DNA of 64,000 bases from Flavobacterium sp. (GTDB lineage: Bacteria > Bacteroidota > Bacteroidia > Flavobacteriales > Flavobacteriaceae): assembly GCF_004211145.1 (NCBI RefSeq), contig NZ_SEBS01000008.1, positions 1 to 64,000 on the forward strand, given 5' to 3'. A model generated the notes under the pieces. That model had not been told where the DNA came from. It saw only the letters and a program-made list of their open reading frames with translations, and did not search any database. How positions within the stretch are numbered: the stretch's first letter is position 1; every line of letters begins with the position of its first letter. The position numbers and the translations under genes were made by a program. Shown one piece after another: positions 26,849-37,993 of this stretch.

Positions 26849-27559
26849 CTAAAAATCTTTGCGTTTCTCGAGTTTCTGCAACTTCTTGCGCAATGGATAC
26901 GTTTCCTTCTTCTTGAGTTTGCCGCCTTCGTAAAATTCCCAAACGCCTTTTTTCTCGCCGTTCACGTAATTTCCTTTCGATGCAATCGTGCCGTCGGGGT
27001 TGCGGTATAAGGCCGGACCTTCGATAATCCCGTTTTTATATACCGATTCCTCGAGCACGACATTGGCTTCATTGTCGGCGTATTTTTTATACGGGCCGGT
27101 TTTGATTCCGGCGACGTATGTGGTTTCTTCAGCCAACTTTCCGTTTTTGTAATACACGGTTCGTTTGCCTTCGAGCTTGCCGTTCTTATAATTTTCGGTG
27201 GTCATGACTACGGTCGAGGCTTCGTGGTAATATTTCCAAAGGCCTTCGTACTCGCGGCTCACGACTTTTCCTTCGCTGACCTTACTTTTCTTTTGATCAT
27301 AGAAAGTCGTGTAAGCCGAACCGTCGGGCGCGAATTCACGCGTCGCGATAACAGTTCCCGCCTTCGTGTCGTCGAAGAATTTGAACGTGCCGATTTCCTT
27401 TCCGTGTTCGAAAGTTCCTTCGTACCTCGGGCGTTTCGATTCCTCGTAAACACCTTTCCACAAGCCGTGTTTCCTGCCTTGTTCGTCGTTCTGGTTGGTT
27501 TGGGCAAGAGCGACGGCGAAAAACAAAATCGCAATACAGCTAAAAAATAGTCTAACCAT
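26849..27559 (-). CDS. Secreted MORN-repeat (YwqK-like) protein
   Basis: 236 residues from ATG 27559. MVRLFFSCIAILFFAVALAQ is a signal peptide, while the longer frame upstream overlaps proC. The mature part is a series of about eight MORN-type hairpins: KHGLWKGVYEE, RYEGTFEHGKEIGTFKFF, KNGKLEGKRTVYYKNGKLAEE, IKTGPYKKY, KNGIIEGPALYRNPDG and GEKKGVWEFYEGGKLKK. Proteins of this kind are often labelled YwqK-family antitoxin, but no toxin is adjacent and export makes that role unlikely. It starts ten bases after the proC stop, so they are co-transcribed. Confidence 0.78.
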   Translation of the reverse strand: MVRLFFSCIAILFFAVALAQTNQNDEQGRKHGLWKGVYEESKRPRYEGTFEHGKEIGTFKFFDDTKAGTVIATREFAPDGSAYTTFYDQKKSKVSEGKVVSREYEGLWKYYHEASTVVMTTENYKNGKLEGKRTVYYKNGKLAEETTYVAGIKTGPYKKYADNEANVVLEESVYKNGIIEGPALYRNPDGTIASKGNYVNGEKKGVWEFYEGGKLKKKETYPLRKKLQKLEKRKDF

Positions 27560-27569
27560 GTGTATGTTT

Positions 27570-28367
27570 TTAAGATCCGAGTTCGATTGCGCGTTGGTTC
27601 GCCGCATTGATGGCATCGACGACGATCCCGTTGAGTTTCGCCGATTCGAAAACCGACAATGCCCGTTCGGTCGTGCCGCCTTTCGACGCTACTTTCGCGA
27701 TGAGTTCGGGTTCAGATAAAGAACTGCCAATTTGCAGATTTATTGCGCCCAAAAACGTCTGGCTCACCAAAATTTCAGCTTCGGACGGTGAAAAGCCAAG
27801 ATGCTGCGCGGCTTTGTTCATCGCGTCCATGAAGTAAAAAATGTAGGCGGGCCCGCTTCCTGAAACAGCCGTGGCCGCATCGATCATCTTCTCGTCTTTC
27901 ACGTGGAGCGATTTCCCGGTCGTGTTGAGCAGGTTTTGGATCGTCATCAGGTCGTCGATCGCGATGCTTTCGGACGCCGTGAAAACGGTCATTCCCATTC
28001 CGATACTCGACGCCATGTTTGGCATTGCGCGGATGATTTTGGTCGCTTTGGTAAGCTTCGAGATGGTGTTGATTTTGATGCCGGCCATTATGGAAAGCAC
28101 GATGCAATCTTCTAAAAACAACCCTGACAGGGTCTTTGATAATTCATTGAAATCCTGAGGCTTAACCGCCAAAACAACAACATCACAATCACCCACGAAC
28201 GTTTTGGCTTCGGTCGAAAAGTTATCGAACGGGATCGGATTGTTGAGGATCAACGGAATCTTTCGGCTCACCACGAAAATCTCATGCGGCGCGACAACAC
28301 CCGAGTTGATGAAACTCTTGGCGTAGGTTTTCCCCATGTTGCCGTAACCGATGATGGTGATTTTCAT
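27570..28367 (-). CDS. proC: Pyrroline-5-carboxylate reductase
   Basis: 265 residues. The Rossmann start MKITIIGYGNMGKTYAKSF binds NAD(P)H. CDVVVLAVKPQDF, IRAMPNMASSIGMGMTVF and AVSGSGPAYIFYFMDAM (the ProC signature) follow, and KGGTTERALSVFESAKLNGIV closes the protein. It catalyses the last step of proline synthesis. A 13-bp palindrome (ACCCTGACAGGGT at 28121-28133), also found in nearby intergenic DNA, sits in the coding region between the two domains' signature blocks. Confidence 0.93.
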   Translation of the reverse strand: MKITIIGYGNMGKTYAKSFINSGVVAPHEIFVVSRKIPLILNNPIPFDNFSTEAKTFVGDCDVVVLAVKPQDFNELSKTLSGLFLEDCIVLSIMAGIKINTISKLTKATKIIRAMPNMASSIGMGMTVFTASESIAIDDLMTIQNLLNTTGKSLHVKDEKMIDAATAVSGSGPAYIFYFMDAMNKAAQHLGFSPSEAEILVSQTFLGAINLQIGSSLSEPELIAKVASKGGTTERALSVFESAKLNGIVVDAINAANQRAIELGS

Positions 28368-28371
28368 TTTT

Positions 28372-28520
28372 TGAATTTGGAAATTTGAAAATTTGAAAAT
28401 TTGAAAATTTTACGTTCTGTTTTAAAACATGGTTACGCTCCAGACAACAATCGAAGGAAATTCGTAATCTCAAACGAAAAGCCAATTTTCAAATTTCCAA
28501 ATTTCCAAATTTTCAAATTA
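28372..28520. repeat. 8-bp GAAAATTT repeats in inverted arms between yidC and proC
   Basis: The left arm at 28372-28412 is about five copies of GAAATTTG/GAAAATTT. The right arm at 28483-28520 is the complementary CAAATTTC series. They flank about 70 unique bases. The right arm runs up to the yidC stop codon. Confidence 0.7.
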
Positions 28521-30416
28521 CTTTTTCTTCTGCGCTTTTTGCGTCTCAGCCTGCTCCATCAATTCCTGCATTCTCTTCTGGAATTTACCCTGGGTTTTCG
28601 GTTTCTTCTTGTTTTCCTGGATCTGGGCGTGGATCTTGTTCTCATCGACCACATAACGCTTGATCACGACCATGATCGCGATTGTCACCAAGTTCGAGAT
28701 GAAGTTATACAACGACAAACCTGAACCGTAGTTGTTGAAGAACAACAACATCATCAGCGGCGACAGGTAAATCATGATCTTCATGACTTTGCTCATGTCG
28801 GGCATTCCTTCCTGAGGCGGTTGCGCCATCGCCTGGTCGCCCGATGTCATCTTCATATAGAAGAAAATCGCGATAGCAGCCAAGATCGGGAACAGACTCA
28901 CGTGGTTTCCATAAACAGGAATAGTGAATGGCAATTTCGCCACTTCATCAAACGACGAAAGGTCGTTCGCCCAAAGGAAACTCTTTTGGCGAAGTTCGAT
29001 CGCGCTCGGGAAAAACTGGAACGACGCATACATGAACGGCAATTGGATCAGCGCCGGAATACAGCCCGCAAGCGGATTCACGCCCGCCTTATTGTACAAC
29101 GCCATCGTTTCCTGCTGACGCTTCATCGGGTCTTTCGTGAACTTGTTGTTGATTTCGGTAATTTCCGGACGCAACACGCGCATCTTCGCCTGAGACAGGA
29201 ACGAACGGTATGTGATCGGCGACATTGCGAGTTTGATAAGCAATGTGAAGATAATGATCGCGATCCCGTAAGCGATGTACGATCCGAGGAATCCGAACAA
29301 CGGCACGAAAATCCATTTGTTGATCCACCCGAAAATTCCCCAACCCAGCGGAATGATTTCGTCAAGGTTACGGTCGTAAGCGTTCAACAATTTATAATCG
29401 GCGGGGCCGTAATACCAATTCATCTTATAGTCAAGCTCGCCGGCGCTGTTGAACGCGAGTGGCGCTTTCGTCTTGAATGCCTTCGTGAACGTCGTGTCTA
29501 TCTGTGCGTCGTCAACCAAGTTCGTCGACTCGAGATCGACTGATTTGAACGGCGTCTTGGTAAGCAGGATCGACGTAAAAAAATGTTGTTTGTATGCGAT
29601 GTACGTCACGTCCTCGACGGTTTCCTTGTCGTCTTTGCCTTGTCCGAGATACGTATCTTTCCCACCGTCGTATTCGTAGATGACTTCGGCGTAACGGTTC
29701 TCATACGCGACGCTTTTCTCGTTGCGGAACGTCTTCATATCCCATTCCAGATCGACAGGTTTCGTCGTATCGAGTACGTTCGACAAACCTTGTGAACGCA
29801 CGTCGAAATCGAGCATGTAATCGTTCGGCTTCAGCACGTAACGGTATTCGAGGAATTGTTCGGGACCGGCTTTCAGTCTAAGGGTCAAGACCTGGCTGTC
29901 ACCGATTTTAGTCAAGACAGGTTCGAAGAAAAGATTTTTCGTATCAAGCGAACGGTTATCTTTCGTGCGAAGCGACAAATTCAAGTTTGCGTTGTTCGAC
30001 TTGATCAACTCGACCAATTTCCCCGAATTCTTCTCGAACTTCTCGTATTTCTTGAGCGTCGCTTCCTTGATGTAGCCGCCTTTGTTCGAGATGACAAGTT
30101 TCACAAGATCATTCTCAAGCGTGGTTGTTGCCGATGTAGCCGACGGCAGAGTCGCCGAATACGCGAAACTTCCCAAAGTACCTTTCAACGCAATTAATTT
30201 CGTCGAATCGTTCGAAGTCGTGTCAGCTGCGATTTCGTCAACCTGTTTCGCCTTGATGGCATTGACTTTCTTCGCTTTTTCTACTTGTTCCTTCTTAGCT
30301 TTTTCGGCTGCGATTTCAGCTTCCGACGGCTGGTTCCAAATCGTCATCCATACCACGATACCAAAGATCAATACGAAACCGATGATGGTACTGAGGTCTA
30401 ATTTCTTCTTTTCCAT
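28518..30416 (-). CDS. yidC: Membrane protein insertase YidC
   Basis: 632 residues. N-terminal membrane segment LSTIIGFVLIFGIVVWMTIW, a charged helix, then the large periplasmic beta-domain (about 90-340) typical of Gram-negative YidC. The conserved C-terminal insertase core has five membrane segments including IAYGIAIIIFTLLIKLAMSP (with the functional Arg in the following TYRSFLSQAKMRVLRPEI), NPLAGCIPALIQLPFMYASF and IMIYLSPLMMLLFF. The basic tail ends KAQKKK. It inserts inner-membrane proteins alone or with SecYEG. It lies 27 bases downstream of pyrG, a common order in Flavobacterium. Confidence 0.95.
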   Translation of the reverse strand: MEKKKLDLSTIIGFVLIFGIVVWMTIWNQPSEAEIAAEKAKKEQVEKAKKVNAIKAKQVDEIAADTTSNDSTKLIALKGTLGSFAYSATLPSATSATTTLENDLVKLVISNKGGYIKEATLKKYEKFEKNSGKLVELIKSNNANLNLSLRTKDNRSLDTKNLFFEPVLTKIGDSQVLTLRLKAGPEQFLEYRYVLKPNDYMLDFDVRSQGLSNVLDTTKPVDLEWDMKTFRNEKSVAYENRYAEVIYEYDGGKDTYLGQGKDDKETVEDVTYIAYKQHFFTSILLTKTPFKSVDLESTNLVDDAQIDTTFTKAFKTKAPLAFNSAGELDYKMNWYYGPADYKLLNAYDRNLDEIIPLGWGIFGWINKWIFVPLFGFLGSYIAYGIAIIIFTLLIKLAMSPITYRSFLSQAKMRVLRPEITEINNKFTKDPMKRQQETMALYNKAGVNPLAGCIPALIQLPFMYASFQFFPSAIELRQKSFLWANDLSSFDEVAKLPFTIPVYGNHVSLFPILAAIAIFFYMKMTSGDQAMAQPPQEGMPDMSKVMKIMIYLSPLMMLLFFNNYGSGLSLYNFISNLVTIAIMVVIKRYVVDENKIHAQIQENKKKPKTQGKFQKRMQELMEQAETQKAQKKK

Positions 30417-30443
30417 TTGAGTTGCACGAAAGCCGTGCGCTAT

Positions 30444-32394
<1,951 letters not shown>

Positions 32395-32396
32395 TC

Positions 32397-32762
32397 TTAC
32401 TCCTGAGGCGTTCCTATATCGTTGACCTCATTGCCGTTGCCTTCATTTTTTGGATTCGGGCCGTATTCGTTTTCACCGAATTCGCTCTCGCCAAAAAGCA
32501 ACCAAAGCCCGTAAAAAGGAATCAGTTGCCACCAACCGCTGTTTCCGCGATCATGGCAACGTTTGGCCGCCTGCGCGATCATGAACCAAAGAGCCGGAAC
32601 GATAACGACAAGCAGTATGATACTGCCCACGCCTGAACTTTCGCCAAAGATGGCGGTAGTCGCGAACAAAGTTCCGTAGATCGCGATAACGTAAATCAAC
32701 ACACTCAGGCCGTACTCCATCCTGCGGATACGACCTTCAAAAGAAAAAGGATTTTTAAACAT
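32397..32762 (-). CDS. DUF805 family membrane protein
   Basis: 121 residues. FEGRIRRMEYGLSVLIYVIA, then AAKRCHDRGNSGWWQLIPFY and LWLLFGESEFGENEYGPNP are the DUF805 landmarks (three to four membrane segments, CHD and GWW in the cytoplasmic loop). Function unknown. Co-transcribed with the DUF3820 gene. Confidence 0.88.
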   Translation of the reverse strand: MFKNPFSFEGRIRRMEYGLSVLIYVIAIYGTLFATTAIFGESSGVGSIILLVVIVPALWFMIAQAAKRCHDRGNSGWWQLIPFYGLWLLFGESEFGENEYGPNPKNEGNGNEVNDIGTPQE

Positions 32763-32835
32763 AATATTTAGTTATTGGTTGACTGGCAATTTATTGAATT
32801 TCAGGAGTAAAACAGATTTAACACCTAAAAAGTTA

Positions 32836-33240
32836 TCAACCTAACCAAGTAAACGAAATCGATTTCTCGATATCGGGATTCAGGCTCAAATGAACCGGAC
32901 AGGTAAGCGCCGTGCGTTCCAAAATGGTTTTCGTTTTTTCATCGGCCGAAATACCCATGTTGAAATGCACTTCGATTTTTGAGATTTTGCGAGGTTCGGC
33001 CTGCATGTGTTTCGTGACGTCGGCCGTGGCACCCGTGAAATCCACATCCAATGTTCGCGCCTTGATTCCCATCACGGTGAGCATGCAGCTCGCGAGCGCG
33101 TTGGCAACCGTGTCGGTCGGGGAAAAAGCTTCCCCTTTGCCGTTGTTATCGACGGGCGCGTCCGAAATAATCTCGCTACCCGATTGAATATGTACCGACG
33201 ACGTCCTCAAATCGCCCAAATACGTCACTTTTGATGTCAT
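32836..33240 (-). CDS. OsmC family protein
   Basis: 134 residues. OsmC fold: YLGDLRTSSVHIQSGSEI, FSPTDTVANALASCMLTVMG with the redox-region Cys in ASC, and LERTALTCPVHLSLNPDIEK with the second Cys. OsmC/Ohr proteins reduce organic hydroperoxides with such a Cys pair, and both cysteines are present here. Its ATG overlaps the stop codon of the upstream LysM gene by one base (TAATG), showing translational coupling. Confidence 0.88.
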   Translation of the reverse strand: MTSKVTYLGDLRTSSVHIQSGSEIISDAPVDNNGKGEAFSPTDTVANALASCMLTVMGIKARTLDVDFTGATADVTKHMQAEPRKISKIEVHFNMGISADEKTKTILERTALTCPVHLSLNPDIEKSISFTWLG

Positions 33241-35231
33241 TATTCTGATTCTTTAACTGAGAGATCCTCGTTATATTGTAAGATGTAGATTCCTTTGTTC
33301 ACGACGCCTTCGCCGCTTTTCCCGTAATCGAACTTGCCTTCGACCTGCTCGGTTTTCTGCGTCGCTGCCGACTCGGCGAATGAAAGACCTTGAGACAATC
33401 GCAGCATCGTATCGAACGTCACGTCAAAACCTCTCGTCGCATATTGGCTAGGGAAAACGCGATTCTTCGCCTTGTAGTTTTCGCGGAAAGCACGCGCGGC
33501 TTCAGAATCGTTGTCACGCGTCATGGCCGGATAAACCAATTTCAGGATTGTAAGTCGTTTCATTGAAACCTCTTCGAAATCGAGGGTTTCGTTCTGCTCG
33601 AGGATTGCGATCTGGACTTTGAAATTGCTGATTTCGCTGAGCAACACGTTCGTCGTCGCCAGAATCATCCCCGTTTTCTCAGTATCGAGCACGACATAAT
33701 TCTGTTTGTCCTTCACGAGCGAGGCGCGTAGTTTATCGGCAATCACGTTACCTGACGCGTCGAGTTCGGCGAATTTGATATCGGGATATGAACCGTTGAT
33801 GAGTTCTTTGGTCGAATTTCGCTTCGGATCGCTTACCAAGATTATGTTCGCGCCTTTCGAATACAAATAATCGAGCATCGCTTTTTTGGCGACAGCTTCT
33901 GACGGCATCGCCTGATACAAGTTCGGATATGCGGCGCTTCCTTCCTTGGACAATGGCGAAATCACGGCGACGCTTCCCAATTCGGCTGCGGCTTTCTCGG
34001 CGTGTTGTTGGTAGAATGGCCCGATCAACGCGTCGGCATTCTTGAGATTATTCGCCTTTATCAGATCGAGGACCTTCGACGACGATTTGCTTTCCTCGGA
34101 ATCGAGAATCTTCACATCGATGTTCAAACCAAGCGTCCTGGCCGAATCAATCGCCATCAACGCACCCGAATAAAAATCAAGCGTGAGATTCAAAAACGCG
34201 TCCTTCTTGAGTCGTTCCGCGGTTCCTTTCGTCGTATCGGCCGTGATTTTCGCCGCGTTGAACGGAAGCAACAAGACGAGTTGTTTCTTCGCGGATTTAT
34301 TTATGTTCTTGGCCAGATCGGTGTAGTCGCGACGTGTCTCGACGGCAATCGAACCTTTGCCCGGAACCTTGAGGATCATTCCCGATTTCACGCCGTCCTT
34401 AAGGGTCGGGTTCAACGCGATGAGTTCCTGTTGCGTAATATTGAACTGTTGCGTCAAACTGAACATCGTTTCCTTTGGCTTGACTTCGTAGTTCGCATAA
34501 CCTGCTTTCTGGGGAACTTTCACGGTTTCGGTCGTCGTTGTGCTCGGCGCATCCATCTCGACGACTTTCGGTTTCGGTTTCTCGACGACAGGATCGCCGG
34601 TTTTTGACGGTCGCGTCTCAGACTTGATGTGAAGTACGGTTCCCGATTGCAATCCTGAAACGATCAAAGGATTTTGGCGTTCCAGTTCCGCGACTGAAAT
34701 CCTGTATTTTTTCGCGATAGAGAATTTCGTTTCGCCTTGCTGCACGGTGTGTGAAACTCCGTCCTGTGCGACTAAAGCGGCTTTCGAATCGCTGACTTTC
34801 TTCTCGGTCGATTTGACCTCCGGTTGGGCTCCGATGGACGTATTTCCACCCGGAATGCTGATCGTCTGTCCCGTTTTGAGTCCTGATTTTAAGATGTCGG
34901 CGTTTACCTTCTCAAGATTCGCGACGCTCACGTCGAACTTACGCGCGATGCTGAACAACGTCTCGCCCTGCGCAACGACGTGCGTTCGAGGTTTAGCGGC
35001 AACGGTCGACGATACGAACTGGGCCGATGACGGAATCAATAACACGTCGTTTTCCTTCACGCCATTCTGCGCATCGGGATTCAGCCTGTAGATATCGAAT
35101 GGGGTAACGTTGTACTTTTTTGCGATTTGCGTCACCGATTCAGATTTGGCGACCTTGTGCTTGACGTAATCCTGGGCCGAAGCCAATTGGAACGAAAAAA
35201 CAGAAAACAGCAATATTAAAAAGTACTTCAT
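33240..35231 (-). CDS. LysM protein with C-terminal periplasmic substrate-binding-like domain
   Basis: 663 residues from ATG 35231. MKYFLILLFSVFSFQLASAQ is the signal peptide, and a -7 element at 35259-35266 rules out the longer start. Four LysM domains fall in the first ~310 residues (KVAKSESVTQIAKKYNVTP, VVAQGETLFSIARKFDVS, TVQQGETKFSIAKKYRIS, VKPKETMFSLTQQFNIT), which bind peptidoglycan. From about 325, LVLLLPFNAAKI, LTLDFYSGALMAID and ADALIGPFYQQHAEKAAAELG resemble the LppC/Leu-binding type I periplasmic fold. In LppC-like proteins this fold activates penicillin-binding proteins, so a cell-wall-synthesis role is possible but inferred. Confidence 0.82.
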   Translation of the reverse strand: MKYFLILLFSVFSFQLASAQDYVKHKVAKSESVTQIAKKYNVTPFDIYRLNPDAQNGVKENDVLLIPSSAQFVSSTVAAKPRTHVVAQGETLFSIARKFDVSVANLEKVNADILKSGLKTGQTISIPGGNTSIGAQPEVKSTEKKVSDSKAALVAQDGVSHTVQQGETKFSIAKKYRISVAELERQNPLIVSGLQSGTVLHIKSETRPSKTGDPVVEKPKPKVVEMDAPSTTTTETVKVPQKAGYANYEVKPKETMFSLTQQFNITQQELIALNPTLKDGVKSGMILKVPGKGSIAVETRRDYTDLAKNINKSAKKQLVLLLPFNAAKITADTTKGTAERLKKDAFLNLTLDFYSGALMAIDSARTLGLNIDVKILDSEESKSSSKVLDLIKANNLKNADALIGPFYQQHAEKAAAELGSVAVISPLSKEGSAAYPNLYQAMPSEAVAKKAMLDYLYSKGANIILVSDPKRNSTKELINGSYPDIKFAELDASGNVIADKLRASLVKDKQNYVVLDTEKTGMILATTNVLLSEISNFKVQIAILEQNETLDFEEVSMKRLTILKLVYPAMTRDNDSEAARAFRENYKAKNRVFPSQYATRGFDVTFDTMLRLSQGLSFAESAATQKTEQVEGKFDYGKSGEGVVNKGIYILQYNEDLSVKESE

Positions 35232-35258
35232 AACTTGTAATTTATGATTCGGGTTTGC

Positions 35259-35266
35259 CAAAGATA
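35259..35266 (-). promoter_or_regulatory. -7 promoter element of the LysM/substrate-binding gene
   Basis: TATCTTTG on the minus strand, 28 bases before ATG 35231. No clear -33 element. Confidence 0.45.
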
Positions 35267-35277
35267 CGCCTAAAACG

Positions 35278-36345
35278 CTACTCGGGCTTAATTTTTATGA
35301 CTTGCCCGACTTGCAAGCCATGTGCCAAAGAGCGCGCGTTCTGCTTTTTGATAACGTCCACGCTCACATTATATTTTCTCGAAAGCCCAAAAAGCGTCTC
35401 GCCGGGTTTGACTTTGTGTTCGATGACTTCACCGCTTGCAACGGGTGTTTCAGTAGCGGGCGCTTCGATTTGTGTCGTTTGTTCAGCCGAAGCCGCGACA
35501 GGCGGTTCCTCGGTTTTTACGGGAGCCGATTCCACGACTTCTACCGATGTGACGGTATTGGAAATACTGCCGGCCGACGGAATGTTGATCGTCTCATCGG
35601 CGCGCAAACCGCATTTCGCCACTTTTGGATTCGCATCCTTGAGCTGTTTCAACGTCACGCCATATTTCTGGGCGAGCACTGACAATGTTTCTCCCGATTT
35701 CACGCGATGCGTCGTCGAACCCGATGTTTCAGGCGTCACGGCAACCGCTTGGGTTTCTGAAACCGGCTTCCCTTCGCTGGCCGAAGAAGTCGTCTTCACG
35801 GCAACGTCGGTTTTTCCAGGAGCCGCACCCATGACTTCATTCACGAAATCGTCGCTTGGCATTACGGGTGGAATGATGATGACTTCATCGGTACGCAAGC
35901 CGCGTTTCGCAACTTTTGGGTTCGCGTCCTTTATCGCCTGCACGGTAACCGCATATTGCTGGGCGAGACCTGAAATGGTTTCACCTGACTGTACGCGGTG
36001 CTCGGTACTTTGATTTTCATAGGCCGGAGCCGCTTGCACAGGTTGCGTTTCGGCAACGGGCGTTTCACTTACCGGAGTTTCAGTCTGCGAAACGGCTTCC
36101 TCGACGACAGGCTCGTCCTTTATCGGAACAGGAATCTTGAGCACCATTCCTTCTTTTATACCATCGACCGCAAATTTGTTGAGACGGTAAATCTCAGACG
36201 GCGGCACGAGGTATTTCTTGGAAAGCATGCGCACGGATTCGCCCATCATAACCGTATGGTCGACGATCTTGTACTCTTGGTTTTTAGGTTGTGAGAAAAG
36301 ATTCGGGGCGATCGTTAAAAGTAAAATCAGAATTACTTTTCTCAT
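35278..36345 (-). CDS. Secreted protein with four LysM domains
   Basis: 355 residues from ATG 36345 (MRKVILILLLTIAPNLFSQ, signal peptide). Four LysM units: VDHTVMMGESVRMLSKKYLV, HRVQSGETISGLAQQYAVT, HRVKSGETLSVLAQKYGVT and HKVKPGETLFGLSRKYNVS. They are joined by long P/V/T/E-rich linkers. There is no catalytic domain, so it probably anchors to peptidoglycan. It lies 15 bases after guaA and 46 before the next LysM gene, so the two LysM proteins are likely made together. Confidence 0.85.
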   Translation of the reverse strand: MRKVILILLLTIAPNLFSQPKNQEYKIVDHTVMMGESVRMLSKKYLVPPSEIYRLNKFAVDGIKEGMVLKIPVPIKDEPVVEEAVSQTETPVSETPVAETQPVQAAPAYENQSTEHRVQSGETISGLAQQYAVTVQAIKDANPKVAKRGLRTDEVIIIPPVMPSDDFVNEVMGAAPGKTDVAVKTTSSASEGKPVSETQAVAVTPETSGSTTHRVKSGETLSVLAQKYGVTLKQLKDANPKVAKCGLRADETINIPSAGSISNTVTSVEVVESAPVKTEEPPVAASAEQTTQIEAPATETPVASGEVIEHKVKPGETLFGLSRKYNVSVDVIKKQNARSLAHGLQVGQVIKIKPE

Positions 36346-36360
36346 ATGTTTCAATTTAGG

Positions 36361-37890
36361 TTATTCCCATTCAATCGTGGCGGGCGGTTTCGAGCTGATG
36401 TCATACACAACCCGGTTCACTCCTTTGACTTTGTTGATGATGTCGTTCGAGGTCTTCATGAGGAAATCATAAGGCAAATGAACCCAATCGGCGGTCATCC
36501 CGTCGGTCGATTCCACCGCGCGCAGGGCGACTACTTTCTCATAGGTACGTTCGTCTCCCATTACGCCGACGCTGTTCACAGGAAGCAAAATCGCTCCGGC
36601 CTGCCAAACTTTGTCGTACAATCCCCAAGATTTCAAACCGTCAATGAACACAGCATCAACCTCTTGCAAGATACGAACTTTTTCTTTCGTGATATCTCCC
36701 AAAATCCGGATCGACAATCCCGGGCCCGGGAACGGATGCCGTCCCAAAAGTTCAGCATCGATTCCAAGCGTTTTCCCGACGCGTCTCACCTCGTCCTTGA
36801 ACAACATGCGCAACGGCTCGACGACTTTAAGTTTCATGAAATCGGGCAAACCGCCAACATTGTGATGCGATTTTATCGTCGCTGACGGACCTTTCACCGA
36901 AACCGATTCGATCACGTCAGGATAAATCGTGCCTTGGGCAAGCCATTTCACGTCAGTCAATTGGTGCGCCTCATCGTCGAAAACCTCGATGAAAACGCGA
37001 CCGATGGTCTTTCTCTTCGTCTCGGGATCCGAAATTCCTTCGAGTTGCGACAGGAAACGATCTTCAGCATCGACGCCTTTCACGTTCAATCCCATGTCTT
37101 TATATTGGTGCAGAACGCTTTCGAATTCGTTCTTGCGCAACAATCCATTGTTTACGAAAATACAATACAGGTTTTTCCCGATGGCTTTGTTCAGAAGCAC
37201 CGCGGCAACGGTAGAATCGACACCGCCCGACAATCCGAGCACGACCTTATCGTCCCCGATTTTCTGTTGCAGTTCGGCCACGATTTCCTCCACGAACGCG
37301 TTCGGTGTGAAATTTTGCGGTACGTGCGCGATGTTCACCAAAAAATTCTCGAGCATTTTCTTGCCGTCGGTCGAGTGATAGACTTCAGGATGGAACTGGA
37401 TCGCGTACGTCGTTTCACCTTCGATTTTATATGCGGCGTTCTCGACATCGTGCGTGCTCGCGAGTTTCACGCCATTCGTCGGCAACTTCTTGATCGTATC
37501 GGAATGCGACATCCAGACCTGCGAATTCAATTCGACATCCTTGAAAAAATCCTCGCCTTCCTTTATATAGGACAGATTCGCGCGACCGTATTCACGAGTG
37601 CTCGACGCTCCGACTTCGCCACCGTCGAAATGCGCGAGATACTGCGCTCCGTAACAAACGGCGAGTAACGGCATCTTGCCACGGATTTGCGACAAATCGG
37701 GATGAGGCGCGTCATCGGCACGAGTCGAGAACGGGCTGCCCGAAAGGATGACCGCTTTATAACTCGACAAATCGTCAGGAAAATGATTGTAAGGGAAAAT
37801 TTCGCAGAAGATATTCAATTCGCGAACGCGGCGAGCAATGAGTTGTGTGTATTGCGAGCCGAAATCTAAAATCAGTACGTTGTGTTGCAT
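36361..37890 (-). CDS. guaA: GMP synthase (glutamine-hydrolysing)
   Basis: 509 residues from ATG 37890 ([20 protein letters not shown]). The codons before it include a TTG inside the promoter. The glutaminase domain has [20 protein letters not shown] with the nucleophile Cys and [11 protein letters not shown] with His and Glu. The ATP-pyrophosphatase domain has [18 protein letters not shown], and the C-terminal dimerisation domain ends [17 protein letters not shown], the usual guaA terminus. It converts XMP to GMP. Confidence 0.96.
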   Translation of the reverse strand: MQHNVLILDFGSQYTQLIARRVRELNIFCEIFPYNHFPDDLSSYKAVILSGSPFSTRADDAPHPDLSQIRGKMPLLAVCYGAQYLAHFDGGEVGASSTREYGRANLSYIKEGEDFFKDVELNSQVWMSHSDTIKKLPTNGVKLASTHDVENAAYKIEGETTYAIQFHPEVYHSTDGKKMLENFLVNIAHVPQNFTPNAFVEEIVAELQQKIGDDKVVLGLSGGVDSTVAAVLLNKAIGKNLYCIFVNNGLLRKNEFESVLHQYKDMGLNVKGVDAEDRFLSQLEGISDPETKRKTIGRVFIEVFDDEAHQLTDVKWLAQGTIYPDVIESVSVKGPSATIKSHHNVGGLPDFMKLKVVEPLRMLFKDEVRRVGKTLGIDAELLGRHPFPGPGLSIRILGDITKEKVRILQEVDAVFIDGLKSWGLYDKVWQAGAILLPVNSVGVMGDERTYEKVVALRAVESTDGMTADWVHLPYDFLMKTSNDIINKVKGVNRVVYDISSKPPATIEWE

Positions 37891-37893
37891 GTG

Positions 37894-37923
37894 CAAAAAT
37901 AGTTCAACATTTTAGATTGCAAA
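37894..37923 (-). promoter_or_regulatory. Promoter of guaA abutting the start codon
   Basis: On the minus strand TTTG (37920-37923) and TATTTTTG (37894-37901), 18 bases apart, match the Bacteroidota consensus. The -7 element ends three bases before ATG 37890, so the transcript would start at or next to the start codon. Confidence 0.6.
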
Positions 37924-37993
37924 AGCAGATTGTTAATTTTTTCGACACAGTTTTCAACCGCCAATATTTCGTAAATTGGCACGTTTAGGAACT

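Noticed and set aside
26849..27559. Toxin-antitoxin system suggested by the YwqK-like label
   Set aside because: No toxin gene is adjacent and the protein has a signal peptide, so it is described only as a MORN-repeat protein.
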